A DNA stretch of 64,000 bases from Viscum album (GCA_963277665.1 OY728120.1:939039195-939103194); one strand, 5' to 3'. Shown: positions 20,930 to 35,300, counted from the stretch's first letter. The notes: generated by a model not told the origin, from the letters alone. Made by a program: numbers and translations.

Positions 20930-22200
20930 ATAGGAATATCATATTCATTCATTCTATATTAATCTTAGAAGTATGAATATGAATAGTGACTTTAAAGAAT
21001 ACATCTGTTGGGATGAAATAAAGAATTATATCATAAATTTTTTATCTCGTTTCTTGGTATTCCAGCAACTTAATGATGAAAGATAAAAGTCTAAGGGGGT
21101 GTTGCACTCATTAACCATACTAGAATGGAAATGGGAGAACATCACTATGTATTTTTTAATCGAACTCCCAAAAACCTCTAAATGAAATAATTCTATATGG
21201 TTGGTAGTTGATCACCTTACTAAGTCAACATACTTTATCACTATCATATAATATGTCTCTTTGGATCTACTTTCCATGATATACATTAAGGAAGTGGTAT
21301 AGTTTAATAGAGTACCACATTCCATCATATCTGATAGGGATATAAGAATTGCCTAAGAGTTCTAGAACATACTTTAGTAAGATCTTGATAAATATTTAAA
21401 TTTCAGCACTACTTATCATCCTCAGACAGATGGAAAGTTTGAAAGAATAATTCAAGCTCAAGAATATATTTTGAGATCTTATTCTTTCCATTTCAAATTT
21501 GGTTGGGATCACACCTTAATCTTGTTCAGTTATCTTACAACAACAGCTTTCAATAAAGCATTTAGATGGATCCTTATGAATACCAATATGGAATGAAATG
21601 AAGGGATCCAACATATTGGAATGAAGTTGGAGCAAGAAAGCTATTGGGACATGAGATAGCTGAACAAATGCCCGAGAAAATTAGAACCATTCACTGTCAT
21701 ATCATGGTAGATCAAAGTTGGAAAAAAAAAGTTATGTTGATAAACATCAGTGTGTTCTAGAATTTGAATTCAATGAGAAGGGTTTTCTACAAATATCTCC
21801 CTAAAAGAAAGTTATGATATTCAAGAAGAAATGGAAATTAATCCTAAGGTATATTCATACCTTTGAAATTCTTAACTATATTGGGATGGTATCAAATCTC
21901 TTGGTGCTCCCACCAAACCTCCCTCAATTTAGTGATGTGTTCAAAGTATCTCTTCTATGTAAGTACATACCTAACCCTTCACATGTGTTTAACTAAGAGT
22001 TAAAACAAATGGATCATGATCTTTCTTTTGAGGAACAACCAGTTGAAATTATGGATCGTACAGAGAAAGTACAAAGAAATAAGACCACTCACTTGGTTAA
22101 AAACAATTTGGGGAAACTTCCAGTTAGGGGAAGCTATGTGGTAACTTATAGATATAATGATTCCCAATTATCCTCGTTATTTGGTATTGGGATGATGAAT
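20930..22200 (+). pseudogene. E2 integrase and chromodomain remnant
   Basis: Around 21110-21220 LEWKWENITM, LPKTSK and WLVVDHLTKS mark the integrase core. SDRDIRIA lies near 21330 and TTYHPQTDGKFERIIQ near 21405-21450, retaining the catalytic-core surroundings. The C-terminal part at 21814-21996 reads FEILNYIGMVSNLLVLPPNL and DVFKVSLLCKYIPNPSHVF. Then 22009-22110 reads DLSFEEQPVEIMDRTEKVQRNKTTHLV, the start of the chromodomain region. The coding end runs into the polypurine tract. Confidence 0.87.
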
Positions 22201-22217
22201 TTCAAGCGAGAAATTCA

Positions 22218-22234
22218 TTTTAAGGGGGGTAGAA
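22218..22234 (+). other. E2 polypurine tract
   Basis: AAGGGGGGTAGAA lies immediately upstream of the 3' LTR start at 22235. Confidence 0.88.
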
Positions 22235-25200
22235 TGTAATACACTGAGTTTTTATGAATCATTTTTTAATAAATTAAATTTAATTGATGTCTTGAATTTT
22301 ACTCTACACCAAATTAAAATTTCATTGTATTCTACAATAAGTTAATCATGTGATACATGCAACATCGACATAGCTTGTTCTACACCCAACACTATGTTAC
22401 TACGAAATAATATTTTATTATTATAATTATTTAAGAAATAGGGTTATAAAATATCCATTAATATTATTAATAATAATATTAATAAAAAAATATTATTTTT
22501 AATGGTTTCATATAAATAAAACTAATTGGTACTGAAATATATAATTTCTATTAAATTCTTTATATGTTTGAAAAATACTATTTTCTCTAAAGAACTATTT
22601 TTTAGGTCCTTCATTAAAAAATAATAAAATTAATTTGAGAAAATTTTAGAAATTTAATTTGATAAAATAAACTTTATTTTTTAATTCATAATTTCAAAAT
22701 TTTCTTTGGGTGCTTTTTTGGTATTTGTCTAAAAACATTCATTTTTGTATTAATAGTGAAGAATAATGAATTTTATTAGAAAAATATTTTTTCATATAAA
22801 TTAATTATAAAGTTAAATTAAAATTTAATTATATTTAAAAGTGTAATTAAATAAATTATACATAAATTCATCAAATTTATTTCATTTTAACCAATTTGAA
22901 ATTTATATTTGAAATATGAAAAATTCAATCTTTTGGACTTTTTTACTTTAAAAACCTTTGTTTCATACCATTTGAATGATTAATTTTATATTAATTTCTG
23001 ACACTTATGTGATTATAATTTGTAAAATTTTATTACATATTTAGAATAAGAATAATTTATAATGTATAATAAAGTAAAATTTTTTTTGACCAAAAATATT
23101 AGTGAATACAATAAAAAATAATTACAACAATTAGGGTAAAAATGAGTTTACTTAGTTGTTAAACGTTAATATGAAATGGATAAATGGCATACAAACTTGT
23201 CTAAAATCCGCTTTATTACCATATTTTGACCATATCCACCATTTTCTAAAATATTATCCATTATTGTGGGAACATTATGTAATATAGACCTCTCAGTATG
23301 GTTTTATACTTTATATTTACAAGAATAACACTCCTCCACTATAATGGAGAACTCACCCCTAACTTATTAACGCCTATTAAGACCATTGTAATGGCCAAAA
23401 CCTACCCATATTTCTTCCAAAACTCCCAAACTTAATCCAATATTCCTCATATTTTACATAAAAACAACCATGGAATCCCTTTCTGGCAATCCAAAAGGAG
23501 TTACCTAAAGAAGAGGTAATGTCCTTCTATAAGAACTTTTGTTTTATTTCTTTATCCACCCTATGTATTCTTAACATATCAAGATTATATAATAACCTCA
23601 TTATACTAAATATAATTATTTATTTTTAGGTTTAATTTTATACCGACACTCACACACAATTCTATCAAATTGGATATGGAGTCATTGTTTATGTGTGTGG
23701 TGGACTATCGCCTCATGAACCAATGCCATTTGTTCTTCCATTACCACCTTTAAAGGTTGGGAATAATGATGTATTCACTTTTTATATATAATATATATGA
23801 TATTTATGATGTCTCTATGATGATGTAATTATTATATAACACATACCTTCAATCGTTCCATTTTTTGAGAATGTGATAACTTTGTTTGTGGGCGTGTGGA
23901 CTATGGCCTCCTCAAAAAAATTTGATTCATTCATGCTTTACATGAAATGTATAAAATAAGGCTTTTAATATAAATATTTAATATATATTAAATACTAATT
24001 CTATAGTAACTATAATATATTTATATATATCATTTACTCTTCTTTATTTCAATAATATGATAAAAAAATGAAAATTGCGTTCATGCGTACGTACGACCTA
24101 ACGTCTCCATGAACTGTGTAATTAATTTAATATTAATATATTTTTTAGATTATTATAAATATGTATATAATAAATATATGTTATATTTACATAATTTTTT
24201 ACATTCTCGAAATAAGGAAATCATGATCTATGTAAGAGGACTAAGAATGACAAGCCAAAACCCGTGCAAAAAACAAAACGGTTATTAACCAAAACGTAAC
24301 ATTAACAGAGAATTGTTAAGAAAAATGTAATATAAATTCATATGTATATCAGATATATAATTATATATATGTATATTTTTTAATTATGTAGGTATAATGG
24401 ACTTATATTTATTATACAGGATGTTTTAATAAGCACAATGAGGGTCAAGACATAAGGTAGGGGGATTTCTTGTCTCACTTTTATTTCTATGAGACTTATG
24501 CCTTATTCACAAATTATTTATTTGTTGTGGTGTATACAATACCCATGAATATATTATATTATTATTATATTTAAATTTATGGGTTTTTACATATCAATTT
24601 AATGATTTCTAATTCATGGGGTTTATGATTCAAAAGTTACCAAATCATAACTTAATTTTTGTCTTGATTTTCCTTCTTTGAGACACATGTTATTCTATAC
24701 AACTAAATTCTGTTTTGAGGTTTATATACTGACCCTTGACATGTTTTATCTTGAATATAATTATTTTTTTATATTTTAAGCTTTATGTAATGTTATTATA
24801 CCATGTGGATTATAAGTCAATGTTAGCAAAGTTGTAGTAGTTTATTTCCATAATCTCATCATTTATTGGGATTCTCAATAATTATGCTTTTATTGATGAA
24901 ATAATATGATCCATATCTTAATAAAACTCATTAATTTTCTTCTGATATGGTTATTCGTGATATCTTCATTTATTAGAACCGTTTTTTACCATTTTTACTT
25001 GATATTACTAAGAATGTTTTTTTAAGAAAATCTGACACAATTTGTCTCTTCGGTCGGAAATCTATTTTATTCATATACCATATTTTCAAAAAAAAATTAA
25101 ATTATTTCTAAATATAATTTTAATGAAAATTTTATTTCAAAAATCTATTATTTTCAAATCATCCTTATATTTTTTCAAAATTAATTTCAAAGAAAAAGGT

Positions 25201-26358
25201 TTTCAAAAATGTTTCATGTCTTAAAAAGTGTTTATCAAAGCAGAAAAGATATTTTCCTCAATAAATGTTTTTAAAAGGATATTATAAAACTATTTTACAT
25301 ATATGATGACATACATTAGTGTTACTCATGAATTTTGATAATATTATCTAAGGGTTCCATATATATTCTTTACCTAAATGGTTTGTTTTTTGATGGCATG
25401 ATGTTTATGAAACCAACTTCTCTTTCAGGGGTTATATATTTATGAAATCTATTTCACATTCAAGGGAAATATTATTATAAAACTTAATTCATATGATGGT
25501 TTATTATTTTATGAAATGATTATTAAAACTTTCTCTCTTCCATAGGTTATGATATGATGGAATGTTTATGATACCCGTTTTATTTCAAGAGTTATGATAT
25601 GATTTCTTATGATATTGTGACACATGTATATATGATTTCATTATTAGATGGATTGGACCTATATATCCATCAAATGAATTGATTAAATATTTATATCTCA
25701 TTAGATAGACATGGATTGAATGGGGGGTTAACTGAGTTCAATAAAGGACTTTGTCCATTAATATTCTCTTAGGACAGAACCTTGACTACTAAGTTGGGTT
25801 GGGGAGTGAATTTGTTCCCTTAAATGGCCTTGAAATAAAGACTTTAATACTATGGAAATCAGTTTTATATTTTTATGTGTCTACCAATATTCAATTTCTT
25901 ATTTATATATTATTTTTTAATGTATTATGCACTAGATTCCTTTTTTATTCATGTCTTGTGAACTGCTAATATTTATTCAATGAATCTTGATTATGATCTT
26001 TCATATACAATGTATGATCTTCTAAAGTTTTTATCACGTTATCATACCCCTATACTCATGATTATTCTTTAATATCGCTTTTGGTTACCCTTAATGATCA
26101 TTTTAGCCAAACATTTCCCATGTTTCCTTTTCCCATTTTATGAATATTGGTTTTATGTATGATGTTTCTAAGAAGGGTTATAGACATTGAGAACCTAGTG
26201 GGAGATAATAAAACTCACATTTATACCAATTTTTTATGTTTCTATGTTTCTATATGAACTAAACTAATATGGTATTTGGGTGTCTATTTGTGTAATATAT
26301 TAATTATTCCACACAAAAGTGATGTAATTTCTATGTATGACAAGTCAGGGTCACTATA
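22235..26358 (+). repeat. E2 3' LTR (4,124 bp)
   Basis: It starts TGTAATACACTGAG and ends TCACTATA before GTAAT. It is 86 bp shorter than the 5' LTR and strongly diverged by transitions, consistent with great age. Confidence 0.88.
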
Positions 26359-26363
26359 GTAAT
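26359..26363. repeat. Target site duplication of E2, right copy (GTAAT)
   Basis: It matches 12980-12984. After it the interrupted E3 LTR continues. Confidence 0.88.
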
Positions 26364-27765
26364 CATGTGTATTACCGTTACACAACCTATGTAATAACTT
26401 TATAAAACCAATGGAATTTGATGTTTACCTTCATTTAGATATACTTATCACCTTTACATATCTTTTGAAATTTTTTTATTAACTTTATACAAACATTAAA
26501 AAATGGGATGCCTAACCAGGGAATTTTAATTAGTCTTGCTGTAGTTTATAATTTTTTTAAAATCATGTCAAAATAACTTGATATTGAAGACCCAATTTTA
26601 ATAGTTCCCAGGGTAATTTTATATTTTCTATATGTTTGGAAAACACATTCCCACAATGTTCATTATGACAGGTGTGGTGGACTAATGTTAAACTGGGGAA
26701 TGATACTCTATTTCATGATATTTTTTATTGATTCTTTTAATTTATGTTTATATGTTTTATTCTAACAACATTTTTTTTGAAATATATCTATATATATATA
26801 TTAATTTTTACTTGAAGATTGATTCTGAATTACTTTGTGACATATTAGATTGTAATTTATCTATGCACGGGTAAATAAGAATATCTGTTGGTATAATTGT
26901 TTCTAACATTGACATGTTATGATTGGTTCTTAAAGAAATATTTAAATGAATAATATAATTTAATTTATAAACACATTTTTGGAAATAAATATTAAATATT
27001 GGATAAATAATGTAGTGTAATTAAGGTGAATCAAAAATTTAACATAAAATAAAGAAAATTATTTGAAGGTTTTGAAATTTCATGACCTTCATCATTGATA
27101 CTGTAAGTTAATAATGTTTCATGGTTGTGTTGATCATCCCAAGGCTACATCATCAATTTTTATTCTGGAAGAGATGAAAACAATAAGTACTATATAGAAA
27201 ATCTTTTTTTTATTCTTTATATTGTTTATTCATTCATTGTTTCTTTTTGTTTTCAAATTTTTCTATAAAGTTTTCCATAAAGTTGTAACTTAACTCACCT
27301 ATGGTTGTGTCTCCATAAAAAGAAATTTTATTTATTAGTTGAACCTAATATAATAATTATTTTCACATTGGTTTCACATGAACCTAGTAAAAAGAAACAT
27401 TTTACAGATATTCCTTATAAAATCTTGGGTTCTTCCTATTCTCAAAAATGGTTGAGTTAGGTTAGGTTTTCTACTATAAAATTTTTTTCCTCTATTTGTT
27501 TTAGTGGATACCAATTCTCTCACTAAGTTAGAGTGTTTTGGAAGAATATATGTATGATCTTATGATCTAAACTATTATGAAATTATTATTGTTCTTGTTC
27601 TCTATTTTTTCCACTACATTATCGATTTGATAAATACACATTCATTGTGCATTGTTAATTTATTACAACTGAATAGTTATAATCTACTCTTATTTTATTA
27701 AATTTTTTAATATTTAAAAGCCATATTCCCCCTACAACATATTTTCATCATATTTTGGACCAACA
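26364..27765 (+). repeat. E3 5' LTR, second part
   Basis: The E3 LTR resumes after E2 and aligns with about 31020-31580 of the right LTR through words such as GGATGCC, GGTGTGGTGGACT and a TATGCAC/TGTGCAC word. It ends ACCAACA before the primer site. Total LTR length without E2 is about 1.78 kb. Confidence 0.7.
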
Positions 27766-27766
27766 A

Positions 27767-27778
27767 TAGGTATCAAAT
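27767..27778 (+). other. E3 primer-binding site, decayed
   Basis: TAGGTATCAAAT lies two bases after the LTR end and is a decayed TGGTATCAGAGC, the initiator tRNA-Met site. Confidence 0.65.
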
Positions 27779-27779
27779 C

Positions 27780-29640
27780 TTGTACCTTGAAAAGATCATT
27801 TAGGTCTGTTTATTATTTTTATATATATTTTTAGATGAAATGTATCATTTACATTGACAAGACTAAGGGATGATCAATTTTCTGTAATGTAAAGTCAATA
27901 AACTATGTTCTTAAATCCTTTTATAATACCCCATTTCCATAGAAGTGATTATAGATATTGGAAGGATAAAATAGAGGTATTTTTTAAAATTATTTCTATC
28001 AAATATAGGAATATACTAGATTGATCTTATAAATTACATGAAGTAAAACTTGATACTTTAACTGGTAATGATGCTACTAAATATGATCTATACTATAAGG
28101 TTATGAATTTTCATTATTATTCTTTATGTATAAATTTTTATATTAGTATATCATCTTGTAATATTTATATTAACATTTAAAGGATATTTAAATTCACTAA
28201 TAAAGAAACATATAAATTAAAGTGTACCAAGTTAGGTATTCTTAGTTCTATGTTTTAATAATTTAGAATGATTAACTCTAAAATTATTTGTGAGATGTAA
28301 AATAAATTCACTAAAATTTTGAAAAACATGGTTTCTCTTAGAGAAATAATGAAAAATAATGTTCTAATTGAAATAATAATTCTATCCTTACACACAAAAA
28401 ATTGTCACTCCAAGAAAGTGGATATTTAATAAAGTAAATATTTGAATGAATACACTATTAATGAAATCATCGAATCTTTACTAAAATATAAACTAGATTT
28501 GAATAATAATTATAATTAAATTTATAATAATAGTAAGGGTGTGGCATTTAAATGTACTAACCGTGTTTCTACTAACTCTTCTAATGATAGTACATGCTTA
28601 TATGCTTACGAAAAAAGTGATTATTTTAATCACATTACCAAATGAATTCAATTAGTAATGAAGAAAATAAAGGCTTCCTAAGAATGATGAAACAAAAAAT
28701 AAAAGAAAAAATTAAAAAGTAAATTTAATAGTAATAAATATAATAATGTCTCTAAGAAAACATGGTTTTGAGTGTAGGAAAAATAGTAATATTAAATCAT
28801 ATTGTCCAAAACAGAATCACCTGAGAACAGATGATAGTAGTGTGAATAATTAGAAGAAATAAAAATATAGTGGCTGGAGTTGTGTCGAATAATATTACTA
28901 AAGTGATGTGTCTAAAAGTGAGAAGTGAATAGTAACCTTGATTTAATGGAAATTTATTCTAATTTATCTTTTTCAACTCCTAACGTAGACACTTTTAGTG
29001 GTTTTGGAAATAGTTCTGAGGTAATAAATTCACCTTTTAGAGATTTTGTAGAGCCTAATAATATTTTTTAATGGATTCAATTATGGTTTTTAGTAATTTT
29101 GATTATTATTTTTATTCATCTAGTTTGTATTATGATTTTAATAATTCTATAATTAAAGAGTTAAATGAAATTGTTGATAAATATCATGAGGGAATATAGA
29201 AAATTTCTAAAATATATAATAATTTAATTAAGGATTATAATATTGTTACAAAAGAAAATGAGTTATAAAATAGAAAATTAACAAATATTATATTAATGTT
29301 TAATAACGAAAATGAATAATTTAAAGTTATGAAATTTTATTTTTATAAGTGGTAAATGGAGAATAATAGTTTAAATAATTCTAATACATGTACGAAAATA
29401 TAGTTTTTGATAACTTCAATATCAATCAAAAGAGGAATGAAAAACATAATGTTGAAGTTGTCTATTTAAAAGAATCCTTATATAAGATTAATATTGGAAA
29501 GTCAAAGTCTCTAAGAATTTTTGATATTGAAAAAGATGACAAAAAATATTAAACAAATAGGAACTATATAGATTTTGGTGAAGGATTACCAAAAATTTAT
29601 AAGAATAGATTAATCAATGAAAATCTGGAGAAATTTAAGT
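27780..29640 (+). pseudogene. E3 gag remnant with zinc knuckle and coiled-coil tail
   Basis: Frames are heavily broken. At 28764-28810 one frame reads GFECRKNSNIKSYCPK, the second half of a CCHC knuckle of the plant copia type (FECGKKGHIKxxCP). From about 29150 to 29340 another frame is rich in Lys, Asn, Ile and Glu with a heptad-like pattern, as in the coiled-coil tail behind the knuckle of many plant copia gags. No protease, RT or integrase motif was found before the polypurine tract, so the element looks gag-only. Confidence 0.5.
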
Positions 29641-30620
29641 AGTTATATGTTTTAAATACGGTGTTTTTTTTCATTATTCAATAAATTACACTTTATAATA
29701 TCTTTAATATTTATTTTTTAAGAAGAAATATATTAATAAATCTATTTTTCAATGTCAAAATAACTAATCATTATACATTATGGATACATAAGTCATCTTA
29801 TTCAAATCCTATAGGACCTAAGAAAATTTTCATGCCTAGGTAAGTACTTCTAGTTTGTTTACATCATGAATACCCTTTCTTATTATCATTAAAAGGTATG
29901 TTTTCGTGTTATTAAATATATAAATTAATATATTATTCACAATTAACATTTCTTCTATGTTTTATGTTATAAATTAATTTTCTATTTTCAAAAAGTTATC
30001 ATTTTTTTAATTTTTTTAAAATCTTTTTCTAATTTGTTTTAAATAATATATTACTTCTTAAAGTGTTTTTTATAGTACATGTATGAATGGAGGATATAAT
30101 GTAGGATGATTTTATATATTAGAGTTTAAAATCTATTAAAATACGTTTTGGACTTAACATAATTTGTTAATTTTAATTCATCTTCATCTTCTATCACTAA
30201 ACTCAATTCAATTAATATTTTTTATATCCAAAATATATTTAAATATAATTTAATTTTTTAAAACAAATTACTAATAATACTATTGTGATTATAGATTTAC
30301 TACAATTTATGCCTGTTTTAGCTTTTTTGTATTAATAATATTATTATTTTTATCTTTTTTTGTTTTTTAATGTTTAAAAATTATAATATATAAGTTCATA
30401 ATATGCCAAAACATAGGGGTATTTATAACTTTTATCATTCTATAACTTATGCTTTAATAATTTTTTTCAAAACATAATTTTTATCCTTTTAAAAAGAGGG
30501 GAGAATGTTTTTATATAAATTTTTTAAATTCTTGAAAGGAGGAGAAGTTTTTATAATTTTTTCTAAATTTGAAAAATTGGTTGGATTTTTTAAGTAAAAC
30601 TCTTTCAGTTTTTTAATTTA
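29641..30620 (+). other. E3 internal noncoding DNA
   Basis: This AT-rich stretch has poly-T runs and no domain I recognise. In an autonomous copia element protease-integrase-RT should occupy several kilobases here. Confidence 0.45.
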
Positions 30621-30633
30621 AAAAAAGTGGGAT
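30621..30633 (+). other. E3 polypurine tract
   Basis: AAAAAAGTGGGA occurs just before the right LTR start at 30636. Confidence 0.65.
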
Positions 30634-30635
30634 AT

Positions 30636-31580
30636 TGTTAGTGTTTGAACCTAGGGAGATTTTTATTTTTTAAATTTATCCAAATTATTAAACTATTAAT
30701 CGTTAGTTTATATTTTTTTAAATTTCTTAACCACATAATCATTTTACATTCAATCATTGATATTTAAATTTTTATTGTATATAATTTTTTAGTTTTAATT
30801 TTGTGAATTTATTTTTTTAACATTTTGGTAAATTCTTTTACATTTACATAAATATAAATTACATGTACATAGTTACATTTTACATTTATACAACTTCATT
30901 GAAAATATGTTTTTCTTTTACAAAATCTTTGTTGACCATTATATAAATATAGTTTACCTTTATCTGAAATTGGTATACCTTTAGCTAGATATATTTTACC
31001 TTTATGAAATATATAATCTTTTGTATTTCCGTTATGAAAATGTGGTAATTCCTATACTCAGTCTATGAAATTGAATTTTTACCTTTATATAGATATATAT
31101 ATAACAATAATGTGAATTACAGTATCTGATTTTTTATTTACATAGATATATAGATTATATTTATTTATCTTATATAATTTTATTATTACTTTTACATATA
31201 CTATAAGAAATAGGATGCCCACGAATGGTGCTTAAATTATTCATGGTCTAATTCATTGTGTTTTTAGAGCATGTCAAAAATTATTGATGTAGAATACCAC
31301 TCCAAGGAAGTTCTTGTGATAAATTTATATGTTCTATGTGTTTAAAAATTGAATACCCATTGTGTTTATAATGATGGGTATGGTGGACTTATGTGAAGTT
31401 GGAGAAAGATTCCCAATTTCATGTTATTTTTATTATTTCATTTACTTAAAGTTTATATTTATTATAATAACTATTTTATTATTATTATTTTAATTATATA
31501 TGTGTTTACCATGTTGAAAAAAAACCTTTTGGACTTCATTATTAGTGAAATTTCCAACTCCTCTCTGTGCACATAGGGTT
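30636..31580 (+). repeat. E3 3' LTR, alignable part
   Basis: It starts TGTTAGTGTTTGAACC and follows the left LTR to about 31580. Beyond that I cannot align it. The true end may have been lost or replaced by the E1-like LTR that starts near 32394. Confidence 0.7.
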
Positions 31581-32393
31581 GATTTTTCCTGAACTATATA
31601 AAATTTTTGTGTTTAATCTATTCTTCCTTTAATATTTTTTTCCTTGATCACTTCAATAACTATTTCAAGGTAGATTTAGAAGTTTTTAAAATTTTAAATT
31701 TTAAAATACAAAATTAAAAACATTACTAAAAAACAAAAACTATCACAAATTTAATGTTATAAAAAAATAATAGCCATCACATAATGAAGAAAATTATAAA
31801 TCAATATTACTATAAACCTATATATGTAGTTATTTTGATGACCAATAAAAGTTTATGTTTAAAAATATTTTTTAATAATAATTATGAAATACTTCAAACA
31901 ATTGAAAATTATTACCTAGAACTTCTATAATCAATATTTTTGAGATCCTTTATAAATCATTTCACAACCATTAAAACCGTCAATAAATTATTAAAAACAA
32001 CATCATAAAATTAAATTTTCCCTATATTTTCACATTTTAAGATATATTCTAACTATTTCATATATCAATACCATAATAAAATAGAATAAGTAGTTTCATG
32101 CTATAATTTCAGTGACGATATTTGACTTGTTTAATATAAAAATAATAAATAGCTCCTATTTAAATAAGTTGAGTTACACTTTTTTATTTAACCAAATTAT
32201 TGAAGGTCCCACAATAAGTTCATTGAGTTTATGTGAATATATGAAAAACTATTCACTTTCTAAATTTACACACTTTTTTTAACCATCATTTATTATTTAA
32301 ATGATAATATTTATAATCTCATATTCCATTCAATGGAAGGGAGAAAGTCAAACCCAGAAATGTTATGATTAGTGTTTTATTCTCAAAATAAAT
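31581..32393. other. AT-rich DNA between E3 and E7
   Basis: This may include the diverged end of the E3 LTR. No ORF or RNA gene is recognised. Confidence 0.4.
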
Positions 32394-35300
32394 TGTTATG
32401 TGATTCCTTGAGTGAATCTATAGGTCTAATTAGTGTGCCACATTACATAAAGATTGTATCCCTTTATGATAGAGGCTACGAACTAGTGGAAAGAGCCTAG
32501 AATAGTAGATGGGGGACTATTACATAATATAAAAGTCTAAAATTATATCAGAAAAAATGAAACAATGACTGACAACAATAATCATAAAAATACATGGTAA
32601 AGAACTAAAAAAAATGTTATATCAAACTGATATTATCATGGAAATTTAAAATTTATTTATTGGTCCAATCACTTATAAAGATAAATAGAATGAATAAAAC
32701 CACATGAGACTCTACTAAAACCTAGATCCTCATACACCTTGTCTCCAATATACTTGAGAATCACCAAACTATTCCATTATATATCTTGTGTTCAACCTAA
32801 AATTAGACATAAGGTCTACACCACAATATGGTTCCCATGCAGGCTTTGAGAAATACACCTTAGTAGGTTCTAATCAAGAACCCCTGATATACACCCCCAT
32901 AAGTGTGTACATGCATTAGGAAATGAAAATACATATATAAACATTCTTTCTAATTCATTATCTGCTTACCAGGCCACCCCAACACTTTGAAGATTTCACA
33001 CACATCCATAATGGCATCGAGTGCTAACCAGGATACCCAGAAACCCAACCATCCATACCTTGACTCCATGTTAGATATAAGGATTCATACATCATCACAT
33101 ATCAAATCGTTTGATAATTCTAAGATTATCCCACATAGAACCAGGCCAAAAGTCCAATGTCATCATCCAACAAACTGTGTTTAAGGGCTAATGCATGTCT
33201 CATATCAGGGTCCACATCTAAAAATTCTTTAGGTCAGGACTCAAGGTCATCAAGTCCCTAAATCATCATTACTATAGGACACAAGTTCATATTACCCCTA
33301 TTTCTACTCGTCCAGACCATAAGACCAATCATTCCATGGGTCAGGCTATAGGTTCATTACTCCCCTTGCTCTATAGGGTTACGCCGCAAGGTCGTAATAC
33401 CTCAATCTCTACTAGGTCAGGCCACAAGGCCATCATGCCACACTACCCAGTCTCATCTCATGCCTCAGGGATATCATACCCTTTCATCTTTCATCTAATA
33501 TCCCGCCACTATCATTATATATCACATCACAAATGATCACCCTCTAAGGGATTTACTAACCCATGGGGGGTCTACCTTTCACTTTGTTATAAATGGCATA
33601 ATAAATGATTCCCTTGGAAAAGAAAAAAAAAGTAAATAGCACAAAAGGGAACAATTATAACACATAAAGCATAGGTCTCATAAGATACACATGAACACTA
33701 TATTTAATTTCATGAAAAATAGGTCTCATGATCCTCCCATGAAAAAAAAAATCATATAATATCACATTATGCCCATCATAGCAATTCACACACTCATTAC
33801 CAACATGCCACAAAAACCTCATAAAAATCCCCAAAGGTATGGAATATTGGAAGAAACATCATATCCTAAAGGCTTACCTCAATCTTAGCATTAACAGTAA
33901 AGGTATGTGTCCTAATAGAAACCCCCTTGGCATCTTAATTCCAATTCCCCAACCTATTAGTCATTAACCAATACCTACCATCCAAGTTATGGTCTCATGT
34001 CACATCTATCCAAGGAGAGCATGTATTACTCATCCATATCCCTCTTATGCATACCCAAAGACTCTACGGAATATTCACCATTCTATTTCTATAACCTATT
34101 TCTAGTTCTATGACCTCATAAGTTCTCTCACCATCATAATTTGCATCATCTTCCCTTAGATACAATGTGATTGTATAAATACAGAAATCCTAGTTTCTCC
34201 TATGAACTTGTCCAAAATATACAGTAAAATACTACCCTTATCATTTAGCTTAATGTTCTCTCAGTACATTGCCACTACACCCAAGATTATATAGAAAATC
34301 ACATGCACATAAAAATATAAGTATAAAAATACATATGGTTATGTATTATAGGGGACAGTGATCATAAAAGGAGATATCAACCTGATTGATCTCTATCAAG
34401 ACTTGATAAAGCACGTCTATGCCTTATCTGGATCTTTACCACCACTCAATGTCCTATTTTTACATCACACGCCATAATTAATTAATTAAACACCATTTAA
34501 ATTAATTAATTCGAACTTGGAATATTTTCCAAAAAACTCACAAGTTCCACCATCTCATCTAAACATTCAACAACCATACCTAGGGGGTCCAAAACATTCC
34601 ATCAGTACCATCCCACATGAAATACCTATTATTTTATATCATGAAAACTATCAAATTCTTCAAAATATAATAAAACACTAGATAATTTTTCGTTAGTGGA
34701 TTATATTCACTGAAATGTTCTCCAACAATGTGTAGAAAGTATCTGAAGACATCATGTACAAAAGACACATGACATCCCCACCATCCTAAGTTGATTCCAC
34801 CATTCTTTGATGGAATTGACACCAACCCCCAAAATGAAATTAAGGGAAATAATAGGGAAGTGAATTGTGGTTTAAGAGTGAAATAAAATTAATGATCTTA
34901 CCTTTAATAAATATCATATCTCAATTGTATTATCCCCTATTTTAAGGGGATTAAAGGAGGGGAATTGGAGTGGAAATTACAAAAATGAATGGCCTTTACT
35001 AATCCCCCATCTCAGATAAATATCTAGATCCATGATTAAAAAAAGGTGAAAATAAATCACTTAAAATTTTCCTAGGTAAAACACTCTGTTGAGCCTAAAA
35101 TAATACATAGGCTACTAGATGTCATATTGGTGAACTAGTGCAAGCTCACTGGTTTTCCATTGAGCACAATTGTAAGCTTATCCTACTATCTAGACAACAA
35201 TTGTTTCAAACACTAGACTACTCTAACCCTACTCTAGATCTCTCCCAGACAATTGAGTTCTTCTGTTAACATTAAAAAATGTCCACAAAAAATTTTATTA

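Larger units (their letters stand above)
12985..26358 (+). mobile_element. E2: old, nearly complete Ty3/gypsy chromovirus inserted in the E3 LTR
   Basis: This 13,374-bp plus-strand element has LTRs 12985-17194 and 22235-26358, a tRNA-iMet primer site at 17197, decayed gag, protease, RT, RNase H, integrase and chromodomain in normal order, a polypurine tract at 22220-22234, and a perfect GTAAT duplication. Many stops and frameshifts, and LTRs that have clearly drifted apart, show an old insertion. The integrase tail (PPNLPQFSDVFKVSLL, then EEQPVEIMDRTEKVQRNKTT) is of Del/Tekay type. Base composition has slid to the AT-rich background. Confidence 0.93.
12606..31580 (+). mobile_element. E3: old Ty1/copia-like, gag-only LTR retrotransposon, split by E2
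   Basis: The left LTR starts TGTTAGTGTTTGAAC at 12606. It is interrupted at 12984 by E2 and resumes at about 26359-26364, ending near 27765 (ACCAACA). A decayed tRNA-iMet primer site follows. The internal DNA (27766-30635) shows only gag-type remnants. A purine tract leads into the right LTR at 30636. Without E2 the element would be about 5.6 kb to the last point where I can align the right LTR (~31580). No RT or integrase is visible, so it looks non-autonomous. The copia label rests on the LTR/primer style and the gag type; no pol is present to confirm it. Confidence 0.7.

Noticed and set aside
33222..33480. Spaced similar words resembling a CRISPR array
   Set aside because: Units are adjacent and degenerate without unique spacers, in a eukaryotic repeat context; this is a tandem repeat. 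The same applies to 855-1190 and 51719-51910.
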